Assembly (NCBI RefSeq): GCF_013407185.1
Contig: NZ_CP026995.1
Span: forward strand, 915,483-979,482
Direction of reading: 5' to 3'
Source: Nitrosopumilus ureiphilus
GTDB lineage: Archaea > Thermoproteota > Nitrososphaeria > Nitrososphaerales > Nitrosopumilaceae
DNA: 64,000 nucleotides
Below are positions 26,399-34,623 of the stretch, one piece after another (positions within the stretch are counted from its first letter, which is position 1; each line of letters begins with the position of its first letter). The translations under genes were made by a program, and so were the position numbers. The notes beneath the pieces are model-generated. The model was not told the origin of the DNA, ran no database searches, and worked only from the letters and a program-made list of their open reading frames with translations.

Positions 26399-26692
26399 AT
26401 GGGTAAAAAAAAGACCTTTGATCCTGACAAACTTGTTTTAACAAAATCTGAGATTTTGGAATTTTGTGACAGAGTGCTGAAAAAATGGGATAAGAATCCG
26501 GTAAAGAACAGAAATAATATTCTTGCAATGAATGCAGTAAAAACAAGTGTTATTTGGACTGATGATGAATCACTAAAGGCCATTTGGAGTGAAATTTTAG
26601 CATGGGCCTTTGAACTTCTTTATGAGAATGCAATGTCTCAGGATGATTTAGAATGGGGAAGTGTAATGAAAAAATTAAAGAATAAAAAATGA
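26399..26692 (+). CDS. Small helical hypothetical protein
   Basis: 97 residues from ATG 26399 (an upstream in-frame TTG at 26360 would add an unlikely hydrophobic tail). Basic start MGKKKTFDPDKLVLTKSEIL, Trp-rich centre (VIWTDDESLKAIWSEILAWA), charged end. Soluble; function unknown. Followed 19 bases later by the SWIM-type gene. Confidence 0.75.
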   Translation: MGKKKTFDPDKLVLTKSEILEFCDRVLKKWDKNPVKNRNNILAMNAVKTSVIWTDDESLKAIWSEILAWAFELLYENAMSQDDLEWGSVMKKLKNKK

Positions 26693-26711
26693 TGATGTTA
26701 TCTGATAAATC

Positions 26712-26951
26712 ATGAGTGTAAATACTATCAAAAAAGCAAAAAAACTTGTTGAAAGCGGAGGTGTTATTCAAATTGAAAATGACTTATTTCAGATAAAATC
26801 CTCCTCAGATCCTGATAAATCATACTTTGTTACATCTGATACCTGTGAATGTCCTGGATTCAAAAATTTCTACAAATTTCACCATGGCAAAGGCTTGAAA
26901 GCTAATTGTTCTCATTTAGAGGCTATACGAATTTTCAAACAAGATTCCTAA
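26712..26951 (+). CDS. SWIM-type zinc-finger protein
   Basis: 79 residues. The motif CECPGF...KANCSHLEAIRIF gives CxCx(n)CxH, the SWIM zinc finger, preceded by a beta-hairpin (GVIQIENDLFQIKSS) usual for the domain. SWIM fingers bind DNA or proteins in transposases, helicases and recombination factors. Small stand-alone versions are common in archaea. Confidence 0.85.
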   Translation: MSVNTIKKAKKLVESGGVIQIENDLFQIKSSSDPDKSYFVTSDTCECPGFKNFYKFHHGKGLKANCSHLEAIRIFKQDS

Positions 26952-26952
26952 A

Positions 26953-27288
26953 TTATTTTAGATTTTTTGAATCAATCTTTCCAACAAATACCTTGTTTCC
27001 CGAAATGATTATTGGGCGCATAATTAGTCCTGGATACTTTATCATTAATTTGATTATTTGAGAATCTGTTTTTTTACTATTTCCCAAATCTAATTCTTTG
27101 AACATTTTGTCTCTTTTTCTGAGCAAATCTGAGGGGGTCTTTCCAGACATTTTGATGATTTTTTTTAATTCTGCCTCTGAGAGTGGCTCTTTGAAAAAAT
27201 CTCTCTTTTCGATATCTAGTTTCATTCTTTCAATCTCGACAATTGCTTTTTTACATGTAATGCATGTTGGTTTGTGTAATATCTTCAA
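26953..27288 (-). CDS. ArsC/Spx-family thioredoxin-fold protein
   Basis: 111 residues from TTG. N-terminal HKPTCITCKKAIVEIE (CxxC, thioredoxin-like), then RDFFKEPLSEAELKKIIKMS, LLRKRDKMFKEL and LMIKYPGLIMRPIII, the usual ArsC/Spx layout. The cis-Pro-preceding Arg (MRP) is present. May be an arsenate reductase or a thiol-linked regulator; the family alone does not decide. Confidence 0.85.
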   Translation of the reverse strand: MKILHKPTCITCKKAIVEIERMKLDIEKRDFFKEPLSEAELKKIIKMSGKTPSDLLRKRDKMFKELDLGNSKKTDSQIIKLMIKYPGLIMRPIIISGNKVFVGKIDSKNLK

Positions 27289-27344
27289 TTCATTTTTTAT
27301 ATCTGATCAGGATTAAAAATTGTTTAGATTGATGAGTTTAGAAT

Positions 27345-27428
27345 CTAAGGATTAATTGTATTCAATACTAAAAGAACACCGAAAATAATTCCTGCTACTA
27401 TTATAACTCCTTTGAATAATGTTTTCAA
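27345..27428 (-). CDS. Putative 27-residue membrane peptide
   Basis: From TTG: LKTLFKGVIIVAGIIFGVLL and a polar end. One transmembrane helix. It has a CAATACGCTTAAGTTC core promoter about 20 bases upstream, the same as three neighbouring tiny genes, which supports expression. The stop lies inside a CTTAGATTCTAAACT motif. Confidence 0.5.
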   Translation of the reverse strand: MKTLFKGVIIVAGIIFGVLLVLNTINP

Positions 27429-27487
27429 TAATTTTTGGTAAATGGTAGGAACTTAAGCGTATTGATAATTCTTAGAAGAATTATTTT

Positions 27488-27595
27488 TCATTTTTTATGT
27501 TCTCCAAGTAGGCAAAAGATACAAGTATCGTAATAGACATTGGATATTTTTCGTTCACATCCACACTTACAAGGGCATATTTTGTTCATTGTCAT
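27488..27595 (-). CDS. Tiny Cys-rich protein
   Basis: 35 residues: MTMNKICPCKCGCERKISNV, then YYDTCIFCLLGEHKK. Six Cys in CPCKCGC and CIFC positions make a small zinc site. ATG 27595 or 27589. Preceded by the shared CTTAAGTTC core promoter. Resembles the Cys-rich protein at 30174 in style. Confidence 0.6.
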   Translation of the reverse strand: MTMNKICPCKCGCERKISNVYYDTCIFCLLGEHKK

Positions 27596-27630
27596 TAAAA
27601 GATATTTTTTATGAACTTAAGTATGATTAT

Positions 27631-27786
27631 CTAGTCTTTAGATTCTTCATAATTTTCGTCACTTTCATAATTTTCTTTCAAGTCAAGTTCGTGCTGTTCT
27701 TCTCTCATCTCTTCTTGCTCAGCTTCCCTATTTTCAGAATCAGTTGATTTCTCTTTGGTTTTTTTGAATTTGTCTAAAAATCCCAT
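27631..27786 (-). CDS. Small highly charged protein
   Basis: 51 residues beginning MGFLDKFKKTKEKSTDSENR, then Glu-rich (EAEQEEMREEQHELDLKENY). Predicted to be a charged helix or disordered; the N terminus could be amphipathic. Shares the upstream CAATAGGCTTAAGTT core with its neighbours. Function unknown. Confidence 0.6.
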   Translation of the reverse strand: MGFLDKFKKTKEKSTDSENREAEQEEMREEQHELDLKENYESDENYEESKD

Positions 27787-27833
27787 AACATTGGTTACAT
27801 TTTCTAAAACTTAAGCCTATTGGAGTTTAGAAT

Positions 27834-27977
27834 CTAAGCATTTTCAAATTCTTTGAGTAATTCTTTAAATTCTTCTGGATATTCTTTTTTATTTCCATTT
27901 TCATCAAATCCATCACTTTCTAGATACAATTTATCATAATTGCTATTTTTTTGTGCTTCAAACAAATCCTTACTCAT
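27834..27977 (-). CDS. Small acidic protein
   Basis: 47 residues: MSKDLFEAQKNSNYDKLYLE, later EYPEEFKELLKEFENA. Soluble, acidic. First of four tandem tiny genes on this strand. The CAATAGGCTTAAGTTC core lies 25 bases upstream, and the stop lies inside a CTTAGATTCTAAACT motif. Confidence 0.6.
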   Translation of the reverse strand: MSKDLFEAQKNSNYDKLYLESDGFDENGNKKEYPEEFKELLKEFENA

Positions 27978-28164
27978 TAATGAATTTTCTACAAGAATTG
28001 TGAACTTAAGCCTATTGAATAAGCAAAATAGAAACTAGATTCCATCAAAACTATTGAAAGTTGTTTTTCGTGCATATCCTAAAAGGGGATTTTAGGGATT
28101 CCACAATGAATTTCATAAAAATTAACTCAAAGATTATTGATTGTTTAGAAAAAGAAAAATGCAG

Positions 28165-28332
28165 TCATGCACAGCAAATGGATTTTTTAAACTCTTCAGA
28201 ATTTCTCTCAAAGTTACATTCTTTGCATACGTGCCAACTTCTTTTCTTGAGTAGTGCAAATGATGATTCATAACTAACAGAATACATTTTTCCGCCACAT
28301 GATGGACAAGGTAATGGAATATCTATTTTCAT
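28165..28332 (-). CDS. Small zinc-ribbon protein
   Basis: 55 residues: MKIDIPLPCPSCGGKMYSVS, then WHVCKECNFERNSEEF and a CC near the end. Two CxxC knuckles about 30 residues apart make a zinc ribbon. A frame on the opposite strand over the same bases is less protein-like. A TATA-like CTTATATT lies upstream. Confidence 0.75.
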   Translation of the reverse strand: MKIDIPLPCPSCGGKMYSVSYESSFALLKKRSWHVCKECNFERNSEEFKKSICCA

Positions 28333-28386
28333 CAAATTTTGTTGTGAAATTTTGAATATAAGGCCCGCGTAGAATTTATCAATTGT

Positions 28387-29313
28387 TCATTGATTTTCAG
28401 AATCTTCTTCTGAGGGTTGATTCTCATCTGGACTTTCTTCTGATTCTTGATTTATTTTTTCTTGATTAAACTCTTCAAGAATTTCTTTTGGGATTGATAT
28501 CTTGTCTAGATATGCCTGCCTAGCTTCTTCATATGTTCCTCCATTTGCAAGAATTTCATTTCTAATTTTTTGGGCTTCCTCAAAATTATTCTTTGTAAAG
28601 TTGAGTTGACTAATTACTAGATCTTTAATTTTTGGGTCAAGGCCGTTGATGTAATAATTGTACTGAAATCCTTCGTATGTACCTGCACCTGGCTTGAACT
28701 TATCAATTGCTTGATTTCTTAGATTTTCAGCAATCAATCTTTGTTGCTCTACGTGGATTTTTTCTTCTGAAGGTTCCGTGGCAATTTTTTGCTCTAAGAT
28801 TAGTTCATCTAATAATCCGCGATAATACTTGAATAATGTCTGACCTATGGGATTCTTCTCAAAATCACTTTCATTAGAGCTTAGGTATTTTCTGGCCTCG
28901 TCTGTAGATAATTTTTCTTGCAAAGCTGAAACTGGAGATGCTTCTCCTTTCACTTGAAATTTGGCACTTGACAATCCTGTCATTCCATACCATGAGCCCA
29001 CCACATTAACAATGTAAGTGCCTGGAATTCTTTCAAAGTCTTTAATTTCTCCTCTGAACACTCCCCAAGGATCAGTGAATGCTTTTGTGGTGTAAGAGCC
29101 TGCCTTGATGAAAACCTCTGCGCCTCCAATTGGCTTGTATGCTTGGTCTACCACTTTGCCTGTAATTATTACTGAATCTCCTGAATAAATTGCCCCTTTT
29201 TCTACATTAACATCGATGACTAATTCCCATAATTCTGCATGAGAAGTCGAAACAATAGAAAATAGCATTAAAAATGAAAATAACCCCATTACTCCAAGCC
29301 TGTTTTTATACAC
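28387..29313 (-). CDS. Secreted Ig-like plus coiled-coil protein, family copy 3
   Basis: 308 residues from GTG. Signal peptide (MGLFSFLMLFSIVSTSHA), then a carboxypeptidase-regulatory/Ig-like domain (IYSGDSVIITGKVVDQAYKP; GTYIVNVVGSWYG), a coiled coil, and the C-terminal module seen in 7876-8772 and 9786-10418 (LNFTKNNFEEAQKIRNEI, GGTYEEARQAYLDK). The end is Glu/Ser-rich and disordered. Envelope protein of unknown role, 18 kb from its relatives. Confidence 0.85.
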   Translation of the reverse strand: MYKNRLGVMGLFSFLMLFSIVSTSHAELWELVIDVNVEKGAIYSGDSVIITGKVVDQAYKPIGGAEVFIKAGSYTTKAFTDPWGVFRGEIKDFERIPGTYIVNVVGSWYGMTGLSSAKFQVKGEASPVSALQEKLSTDEARKYLSSNESDFEKNPIGQTLFKYYRGLLDELILEQKIATEPSEEKIHVEQQRLIAENLRNQAIDKFKPGAGTYEGFQYNYYINGLDPKIKDLVISQLNFTKNNFEEAQKIRNEILANGGTYEEARQAYLDKISIPKEILEEFNQEKINQESEESPDENQPSEEDSENQ

Positions 29314-29473
29314 GTGACATTCTTTAGATTTTCCTTGTTAAGCCAAAGTATGAATAAAAATTAGCCATTTTTTAATTTTATTTGAGTAATTTTGCCTCTT
29401 TTCAGGTCCAAAATTCCATTAAATTTTAATTCCCAACTACTCTTAAACTACCAGATTTATCATATCTTGAATC

Positions 29474-30133
29474 ATGGACTTGGTAAAATTCCGTAACGAT
29501 GTTTATCAAATGACTGAAAAATTATCATCGGACCTCAAAGAAAAAGATGTATCCAAACTAAACGATGTCTGCCAACAATTAATTGAAATGTATCAAAAAA
29601 ATTTGGTAAAAATCAATCACTCCATCTTGGAATTAATTTGTGCAAGTAATCTCATTTCCAGAGGATATGCAGTAAAAGTCGAAAAAGATGTTTCAGATAT
29701 TCTGGTATGTGATATTTATGCAAAAAAAGGAGATGGAGACACAATAATTGAAATAGAAACTGGTTTCACTCCGCCTGAACATGCAATGGACACGGTAGAT
29801 TATTTTGCTGCAAGGATAATGAGTAAGATTGCACGATATAGCCAACACTGTTCAAAGTTTTCATTGGCTACTCCTGCAGTAGGGATATTGCCAATTTCAA
29901 AGATCTTTATGTTGCCTCCAAATGCAAGAAATGAAAAAGACATAAAAAAAGTCCAAGATCTATGTGATCGTTATTACAAAAATCCCCCAATAAAATATGA
30001 TGACATTCTCAATGCTCGTCTTCATTCTATTTATCTGATAAATATAGACAAAGGTTTTGCAAAGGAAGTAGATCCACAGGGATATGTGGAGTTGACTGAA
30101 AATCTTCTTGGACGAAGTGAAGTCGAGTATTAG
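29474..30133 (+). CDS. Conserved archaeal hypothetical protein, possible nuclease fold
   Basis: 219 residues. A helical N terminus, then SDILVCDIYAKKGDGDTIIE-IETG, which resembles the D-(x)n-ExE/K core of the PD-(D/E)xK fold, followed by a long helix (DYFAARIMSKIARYSQHCSK) and a beta-rich C terminus. Restriction-like endonuclease fold is a guess from this motif. The lone gene has no informative neighbours. Confidence 0.7.
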   Translation: MDLVKFRNDVYQMTEKLSSDLKEKDVSKLNDVCQQLIEMYQKNLVKINHSILELICASNLISRGYAVKVEKDVSDILVCDIYAKKGDGDTIIEIETGFTPPEHAMDTVDYFAARIMSKIARYSQHCSKFSLATPAVGILPISKIFMLPPNARNEKDIKKVQDLCDRYYKNPPIKYDDILNARLHSIYLINIDKGFAKEVDPQGYVELTENLLGRSEVEY

Positions 30134-30173
30134 CCTTCATACTATAGAAAAAACTCAAATTCATCTATAGTTT

Positions 30174-30320
30174 ATGATTTGTAGTATGATTTGTGCTGCA
30201 TGCGAGACAAGAAAGCATTTTGAATGCATTGATTGTATGAATAATCATAAAACACATCTTTGTAGCTGTGATTGCCATGATGAAAATACTGAACCACACC
30301 CAGTGGGAAGTTCACACTGA
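30174..30320 (+). CDS. Tiny Cys/His-rich protein
   Basis: 48 residues with eight Cys and six His: CAAC, CIDC, CSCDCHD. A clear zinc-binding arrangement, probably two sites. ATG 30174. Ends 3 bases from the stop of the convergent PAC2 gene. Confidence 0.65.
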   Translation: MICSMICAACETRKHFECIDCMNNHKTHLCSCDCHDENTEPHPVGSSH

Positions 30321-30322
30321 TC

Positions 30323-31003
30323 TCAATTTTTAAATTTTCTTTCAATCTCTTGAGCCATTGTTTCTAATTGACTCGTATCGCCCAATTTTCTATATGTTAA
30401 TTTTTCAATGGTTTTGATAATGCTTATCGCTGCTCTGTATTGTGGTATTTCAGGCTCATTAATCTCTCCATACATGCCAATCCCATGAATTTGGTTTTTT
30501 TTGGCAAATCCTAGAATCAGCCCATTAAATCCAGTAATGATTGACTTTTGTGGAGTCGTGCTCACTTTTAATTTTTCCATCTGTTTTGTTAATTCTATTG
30601 CTGTTGTAGTGATGTATGTTTTTGGAACATTATCTAGTGGTTTATTGGTGTGAAATCCACCAAGTGTGTAAATAAATTTTGCAGAATATTTTTTTGCAAT
30701 ATCTATTACATCTTGACATAATGCATTTAATTCACTATTGCTTTGTGGTTGTCCTTTTCCACCTCCAAAAACAATCAAATCATCTGTGTACTTGTATTCC
30801 CAACTTTCATCAGGAAGATCAATGTATCCTCCATTGTCAACTACATATGTTGGATATGGTGTTTTTGCAATTCTGAATGTTTTTGTTCTTAATGAATCAT
30901 TGATGAAATTTACTACTATGCTTCCCACATTTCCCATGTCTTGCATTGCAGCTATGATGATTGGTTTTTTTACATTTGGCTCTTCATTTTGAACAAAATC
31001 CAC
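30323..31003 (-). CDS. PAC2-family protein (proteasome assembly chaperone-like)
   Basis: 226 residues from GTG. PAC2 pattern: AAMQDMGNVGSIVVNFI, VFGGGKGQPQSNSELNAL, IYTLGGFHTNKP, ITGFNGLILGFAK, GMYGEINEPEIPQYRAA. Archaeal PAC2 proteins are assigned as proteasome-assembly chaperones or ATP-grasp-related proteins. No neighbour adds evidence. Confidence 0.85.
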   Translation of the reverse strand: MDFVQNEEPNVKKPIIIAAMQDMGNVGSIVVNFINDSLRTKTFRIAKTPYPTYVVDNGGYIDLPDESWEYKYTDDLIVFGGGKGQPQSNSELNALCQDVIDIAKKYSAKFIYTLGGFHTNKPLDNVPKTYITTTAIELTKQMEKLKVSTTPQKSIITGFNGLILGFAKKNQIHGIGMYGEINEPEIPQYRAAISIIKTIEKLTYRKLGDTSQLETMAQEIERKFKN

Positions 31004-31565
31004 GATATCTCTGAAATGTAATGAATTTTAAAGATATGTTATAATTTACAATTCTAGAAATGTTGCTTTTCATGACTTTTTTGATAATTTGGAATAAATT
31101 TACGTAAATCTAAAATGCATTTTTTTTAAAAAAACTATTCATTCTTCTCCTGTTTTAAGAATTTTTTAATCCTGTCGAATTATTGGAATCGCTATTTTAT
31201 TTCATTTTAAAATTTTGTATGGTCACATATTTTTTACTTTTAAAAAATACTGGTGATTTTATCCTGTGCTTTTCATTACTTACATCATTGCCTTTTTTGG
31301 TATTGATCATCTTTTTTCATGAAATCCTGAAATCCTCTTAGCCTCTCTAAATTTGCCATTTCCGTTCATTAGATTGGCTTTCTGATGAGTGATTTTTCCT
31401 TCTGATGATAGAATACTGTATTTTGAGCCTGAAATTTCTGATATGTTTTTTCCATATAGTAAAACATGTATCATATTTTAACTCTTTTAGTTCAAAGACC
31501 GTTTTTTCAAAGATCGACAAAAATATGAAGATTCATAAGGCAAAAAAACTTTCTATCGACAAATT
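31004..31565. other. AT-rich gene-free stretch
   Basis: About 560 bases with many stops in all frames and no recognisable promoter array, tRNA or repeat. A 24-codon frame overlapping the helicase start (from ATG 31527) is probably chance. I see nothing else in it. Confidence 0.5.
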
Positions 31566-33923
31566 ATGGAAACATCCATGGAAAACATTGGAACATTAGA
31601 GTATGCTCTTGACAAATATTCTAAAATCTGGTGTTGGAAAATTACTGGTGATCGTGCAGTCAATATGATCTCTAGGCTAGTTCCTGAAGCATGGTATGGT
31701 GAAAATGTAAATGAAGTAATCATTCCTGATAGCACTGAAAACGTAAAACAATTGAAACTCATTATGGATAGATATCCACTAGAAATTTTATCAAAAACTA
31801 TTTGGCAACGAAAAATTGTAAAGACTTATGCTCCAAAACCTACATTGCCTCCAATCAAGCACAAACTAAAGAAGGCAAAAACAGGAGATCAATTTCGTGG
31901 AAAACTTTTGAATTTTCAAAAAGAAGGTCTAGATTTCTTGCTAAAATCTTCTGGTAATGCGTTATTAGCTGATGAAATGGGATTGGGAAAGTGCGTGTTG
32001 GGTTCATCATTGATCGAGATTATTGACGGTCAAATTCCAATTGAGGATCTATGGAAAGATTCTATCATGCTGGAGCAACATGAAGGTGAATGCTGGGCAA
32101 AGCTATCAAAACCCATTACTGTACAAACATTTGATGGACAAAAAATTATTGCTAAAAAAGTAAGCAAAGTTTTCAGACAGAAGATAGATGAAGACATTGT
32201 AAAAATCACCCTTGATGATGGTTCTGTTTTAGAATGTACCAAACGTCACAGATTTCTTACTCCTGATGGATGGATGATGGCAAACAGTCTGAACATAGAT
32301 GGTAAAGTTGCAGTTCCATCTATTCCATCACAGAAAATTGTTCAACAGATTGCAGATAAGGGAATTTCACTGCGTTCACTGCATCTTTCCACTCCGTACA
32401 AATATACTCAAGGTATGAGCAACAATCTTGCATATTTTGTAATAGACAAACTAGAAAAGACAAATAATCATTCTCTTGCCTGTGATCTACAACAACTATC
32501 TTTAGAATCCATCAACTGGTGTCCAATCAAAAAAATTGAGACAAAAAGATATTCTGGATATGTATATGATCTTTCTGTACCTGAAACTCACAACTATGTC
32601 GTTAATGGTATGATTACACATAACACTGTCCAGACATTATCGTATGTCTCCACTGAAAAACAAACTTTTCCAGTACTTGTTGTCGCTCCACTAGTCACAT
32701 TGAACAACTGGGAAAGAGAGATTGAAAAATTCTTAAAGAAAAAGAGTAGAAATGGAAGAATTTTAGAATCAGAATCTCCCAGTGTTACGATTATACGAAC
32801 TGGTAAATCTGAAGAACTGCCAATAACTGATATTTACATTATCAATTATGAATTACTTCTAAAAAGGTCCAAGGATTTGATGAAGGTTGGTCTCCGAACA
32901 ATAGTTTGTGACGAAGTTCATAATCTAAGATCAAAGACCACTCAAAAATACAAGGCTGTCAAAAAACTTGCTGCACTCCATTCAATATTGTATAGAATTG
33001 GTTTATCCGGGACTCCTATTTACAATCGAGGTTCTGAAATTTGGCCTATTATTGATATTATCAAACCTGGACTTCTTGGGAGCTTTAAAGAATTCTGTGA
33101 ATACTTTTGTTATGTTAACGAAAAAGGAAAAGCAATTGTTTTGGAAAATAAACGTGCCTCCCTTAGAAATGAATTACAAAAACATGTGATGCTTAGACGA
33201 AAAAAATCTGATGTATTAAAAGAACTAAAAGACAAAGTACGTTACAAAGAAATCATTGCAGCTGATACTGATTACTATCTTGAAGAACTTGATAAAATCT
33301 GGAAAAAGCTTGAGGCAGAGCAGAAAGTTGCAGAAACTGAGTTTTCAAAATCTGCATCATACCATAGAGCAATTCAAAGTGAAAGACAAATTGCAGGACT
33401 TGCAAAACTTCCACATGTAATTAATTTTGTTAAAAATATCATGGAGATTGAAGAAAGTGTTGTCGTATTTTGTCATCATAAAGTTATTCATAAACTCCTT
33501 AATGAGAGCCTGGAAGAATTTTCACCTGTTTCAATTATTGGTGGACAATCTGATTCACTTAGACAGGATCAAATAGATAAATTCCAAAAAGGAGAATCGA
33601 AACTAATGATTGCAGGTATTCGTGCTGGAAATGTAGGAATTAATTTGACTAGAGCAAAATATGTGATTTTTGCAGAGCTTGATTGGAGTCCTGCAATTCA
33701 TAGACAAGCAGAAGACAGACTCCACAGAATTGGTCAGAAAAACACTGTATTTGCATACTATTTGATAGGGGCAGGAACACTTGATGATCATGTGGCAAAT
33801 ATCTTGGTGGATAAGAGTTATGAGATTGATGAAATCATGGACGAGTCATCTGACAATTATGAAAATAAGGACAAAGCAGAGCTCATCTTAGCACAAATTC
33901 AAGATAAGATTCGTTCTAAATAA
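31566..33923 (+). CDS. SNF2-family helicase interrupted by an intein
   Basis: 785 residues as encoded, ~574 after removal of a 211-residue intein. Helicase motifs: ALLADEMGLGK then (after the intein) TVQTLSY (Walker A), DEVHN (Walker B), IGLSGTPIYN (III), VVFCHH, GIRAGNVGINLTRA (V) and DRLHRIGQKNTVFAYYLI (VI). A small archaeal Swi2/Snf2 ATPase that moves on duplex DNA; its role in repair or chromatin is inferred. ATG 31566 or ATG 31578. Confidence 0.95.
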   Translation: METSMENIGTLEYALDKYSKIWCWKITGDRAVNMISRLVPEAWYGENVNEVIIPDSTENVKQLKLIMDRYPLEILSKTIWQRKIVKTYAPKPTLPPIKHKLKKAKTGDQFRGKLLNFQKEGLDFLLKSSGNALLADEMGLGKCVLGSSLIEIIDGQIPIEDLWKDSIMLEQHEGECWAKLSKPITVQTFDGQKIIAKKVSKVFRQKIDEDIVKITLDDGSVLECTKRHRFLTPDGWMMANSLNIDGKVAVPSIPSQKIVQQIADKGISLRSLHLSTPYKYTQGMSNNLAYFVIDKLEKTNNHSLACDLQQLSLESINWCPIKKIETKRYSGYVYDLSVPETHNYVVNGMITHNTVQTLSYVSTEKQTFPVLVVAPLVTLNNWEREIEKFLKKKSRNGRILESESPSVTIIRTGKSEELPITDIYIINYELLLKRSKDLMKVGLRTIVCDEVHNLRSKTTQKYKAVKKLAALHSILYRIGLSGTPIYNRGSEIWPIIDIIKPGLLGSFKEFCEYFCYVNEKGKAIVLENKRASLRNELQKHVMLRRKKSDVLKELKDKVRYKEIIAADTDYYLEELDKIWKKLEAEQKVAETEFSKSASYHRAIQSERQIAGLAKLPHVINFVKNIMEIEESVVVFCHHKVIHKLLNESLEEFSPVSIIGGQSDSLRQDQIDKFQKGESKLMIAGIRAGNVGINLTRAKYVIFAELDWSPAIHRQAEDRLHRIGQKNTVFAYYLIGAGTLDDHVANILVDKSYEIDEIMDESSDNYENKDKAELILAQIQDKIRSK
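31992..32624 (+). other. Intein in the SNF2 Walker A motif
   Basis: In-frame 211-residue insertion exactly between GK and T of the P-loop (residues 143-353). It begins with Cys (CVLGSSLIEIIDGQIPIEDL, block A), has block B (TLDDGSVLECTKRHRFLTP with the TxxH), block F (YSGYVYDLSVPETHNYV) and ends NGMITHN followed by extein Thr. All splicing residues are present. No LAGLIDADG motif is evident; the middle ~60-80 residues may be an endonuclease remnant, so it is a mini-intein. Excision restores the ATPase P-loop. Confidence 0.95.
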
Positions 33924-34538
33924 TTAAATTTCTAATTTAGATTTTAGGGAAGACAATTTTCCAACAATGTTGTTCTTCTCTGTTTGTTCTAATTGGGAAT
34001 CTTGAATTTTTTTAGAAATCTCCTCAATTAGACTGATGATTTCTATTCCTGGTGGTGGGTCTGAAAACTTGGTATTTTCAAATCCTGTCTCTTCTGTTTT
34101 GTCGATTTCTTCTATTCCTTCATCCATTATCTCGTAAATTTTAACTATCTTGTCTTCTTGTCTTTGGGGTGACATTAGAACAAATTGATTTTTTCTTAGT
34201 TTTTCCAAGTCTTCTAAAATTTCCTTCTCTGACGTTCCAAGAGTGTCTGTAATCTGTTTCATACTGCATGATTTTATTTGAAGTAGACGCAGTATTTTTG
34301 CCCAAACTGGTACGCTATCACTCCAAAGAATTTCTCTGGCAAGATCCGTGATGGAAAATGAGCCATCCTTGTTTAACGAAATAAATTTTCTATCTTTTAG
34401 TGATGCCAAAGAATCTAAAATTTTTCCAACACCCAACCTCTTTAATTCTGAATTCTCAAGATTGTTCTCATTGAATGTTCCCTTCTTTGTTATGGCTAAA
34501 TGTAAAATTTCTAAATCTATAGTTCCTAATTTTCGCAT
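33924..34538 (-). CDS. Winged-helix protein with C-terminal coiled coil
   Basis: 204 residues. N-terminal helix-rich region (LEILHLAITKKGTFNENN), a wHTH-like unit (LDSLASLKDRKFISLNKDGS), a second (SMKQITDTLGTSEKEILEDL), and a C-terminal helix (SLIEEISKKIQDSQLEQTEK). Probably a DNA-binding regulator. Ends next to the SNF2 stop without a gap. Confidence 0.72.
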   Translation of the reverse strand: MRKLGTIDLEILHLAITKKGTFNENNLENSELKRLGVGKILDSLASLKDRKFISLNKDGSFSITDLAREILWSDSVPVWAKILRLLQIKSCSMKQITDTLGTSEKEILEDLEKLRKNQFVLMSPQRQEDKIVKIYEIMDEGIEEIDKTEETGFENTKFSDPPPGIEIISLIEEISKKIQDSQLEQTEKNNIVGKLSSLKSKLEI

Positions 34539-34623
34539 ATCATTTATTCACCTTCAAGATTAATCATCCTTTCCAATTGATTTTGATATTCAAGAATATA
34601 TGTGGATAATGAAAATTTGACAT

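Larger units (their letters stand above)
27449..28016 (-). promoter_or_regulatory. Four copies of a CAATA(C/G)GCTTAAGTT core promoter
   Basis: On the minus strand the element occurs at 28016-28002, 27822-27807, 27628-27613 (diverged) and 27464-27449, in each case 17-25 bases before a tiny gene. The spacing equals BRE/TATA distance for a leaderless archaeal transcript, so it is best read as a shared core promoter; its sequence identity is stronger than ordinary TATA boxes in the window. Confidence 0.6.

Noticed and set aside
28061..28273. A 70-codon + frame
   Set aside because: The opposite strand carries a clear two-knuckle zinc ribbon across the same bases.
31405..31599. A 64-codon + frame ending inside the helicase start
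   Set aside because: Mostly hydrophobic AT-rich peptide, overlaps the helicase start and has no motif.
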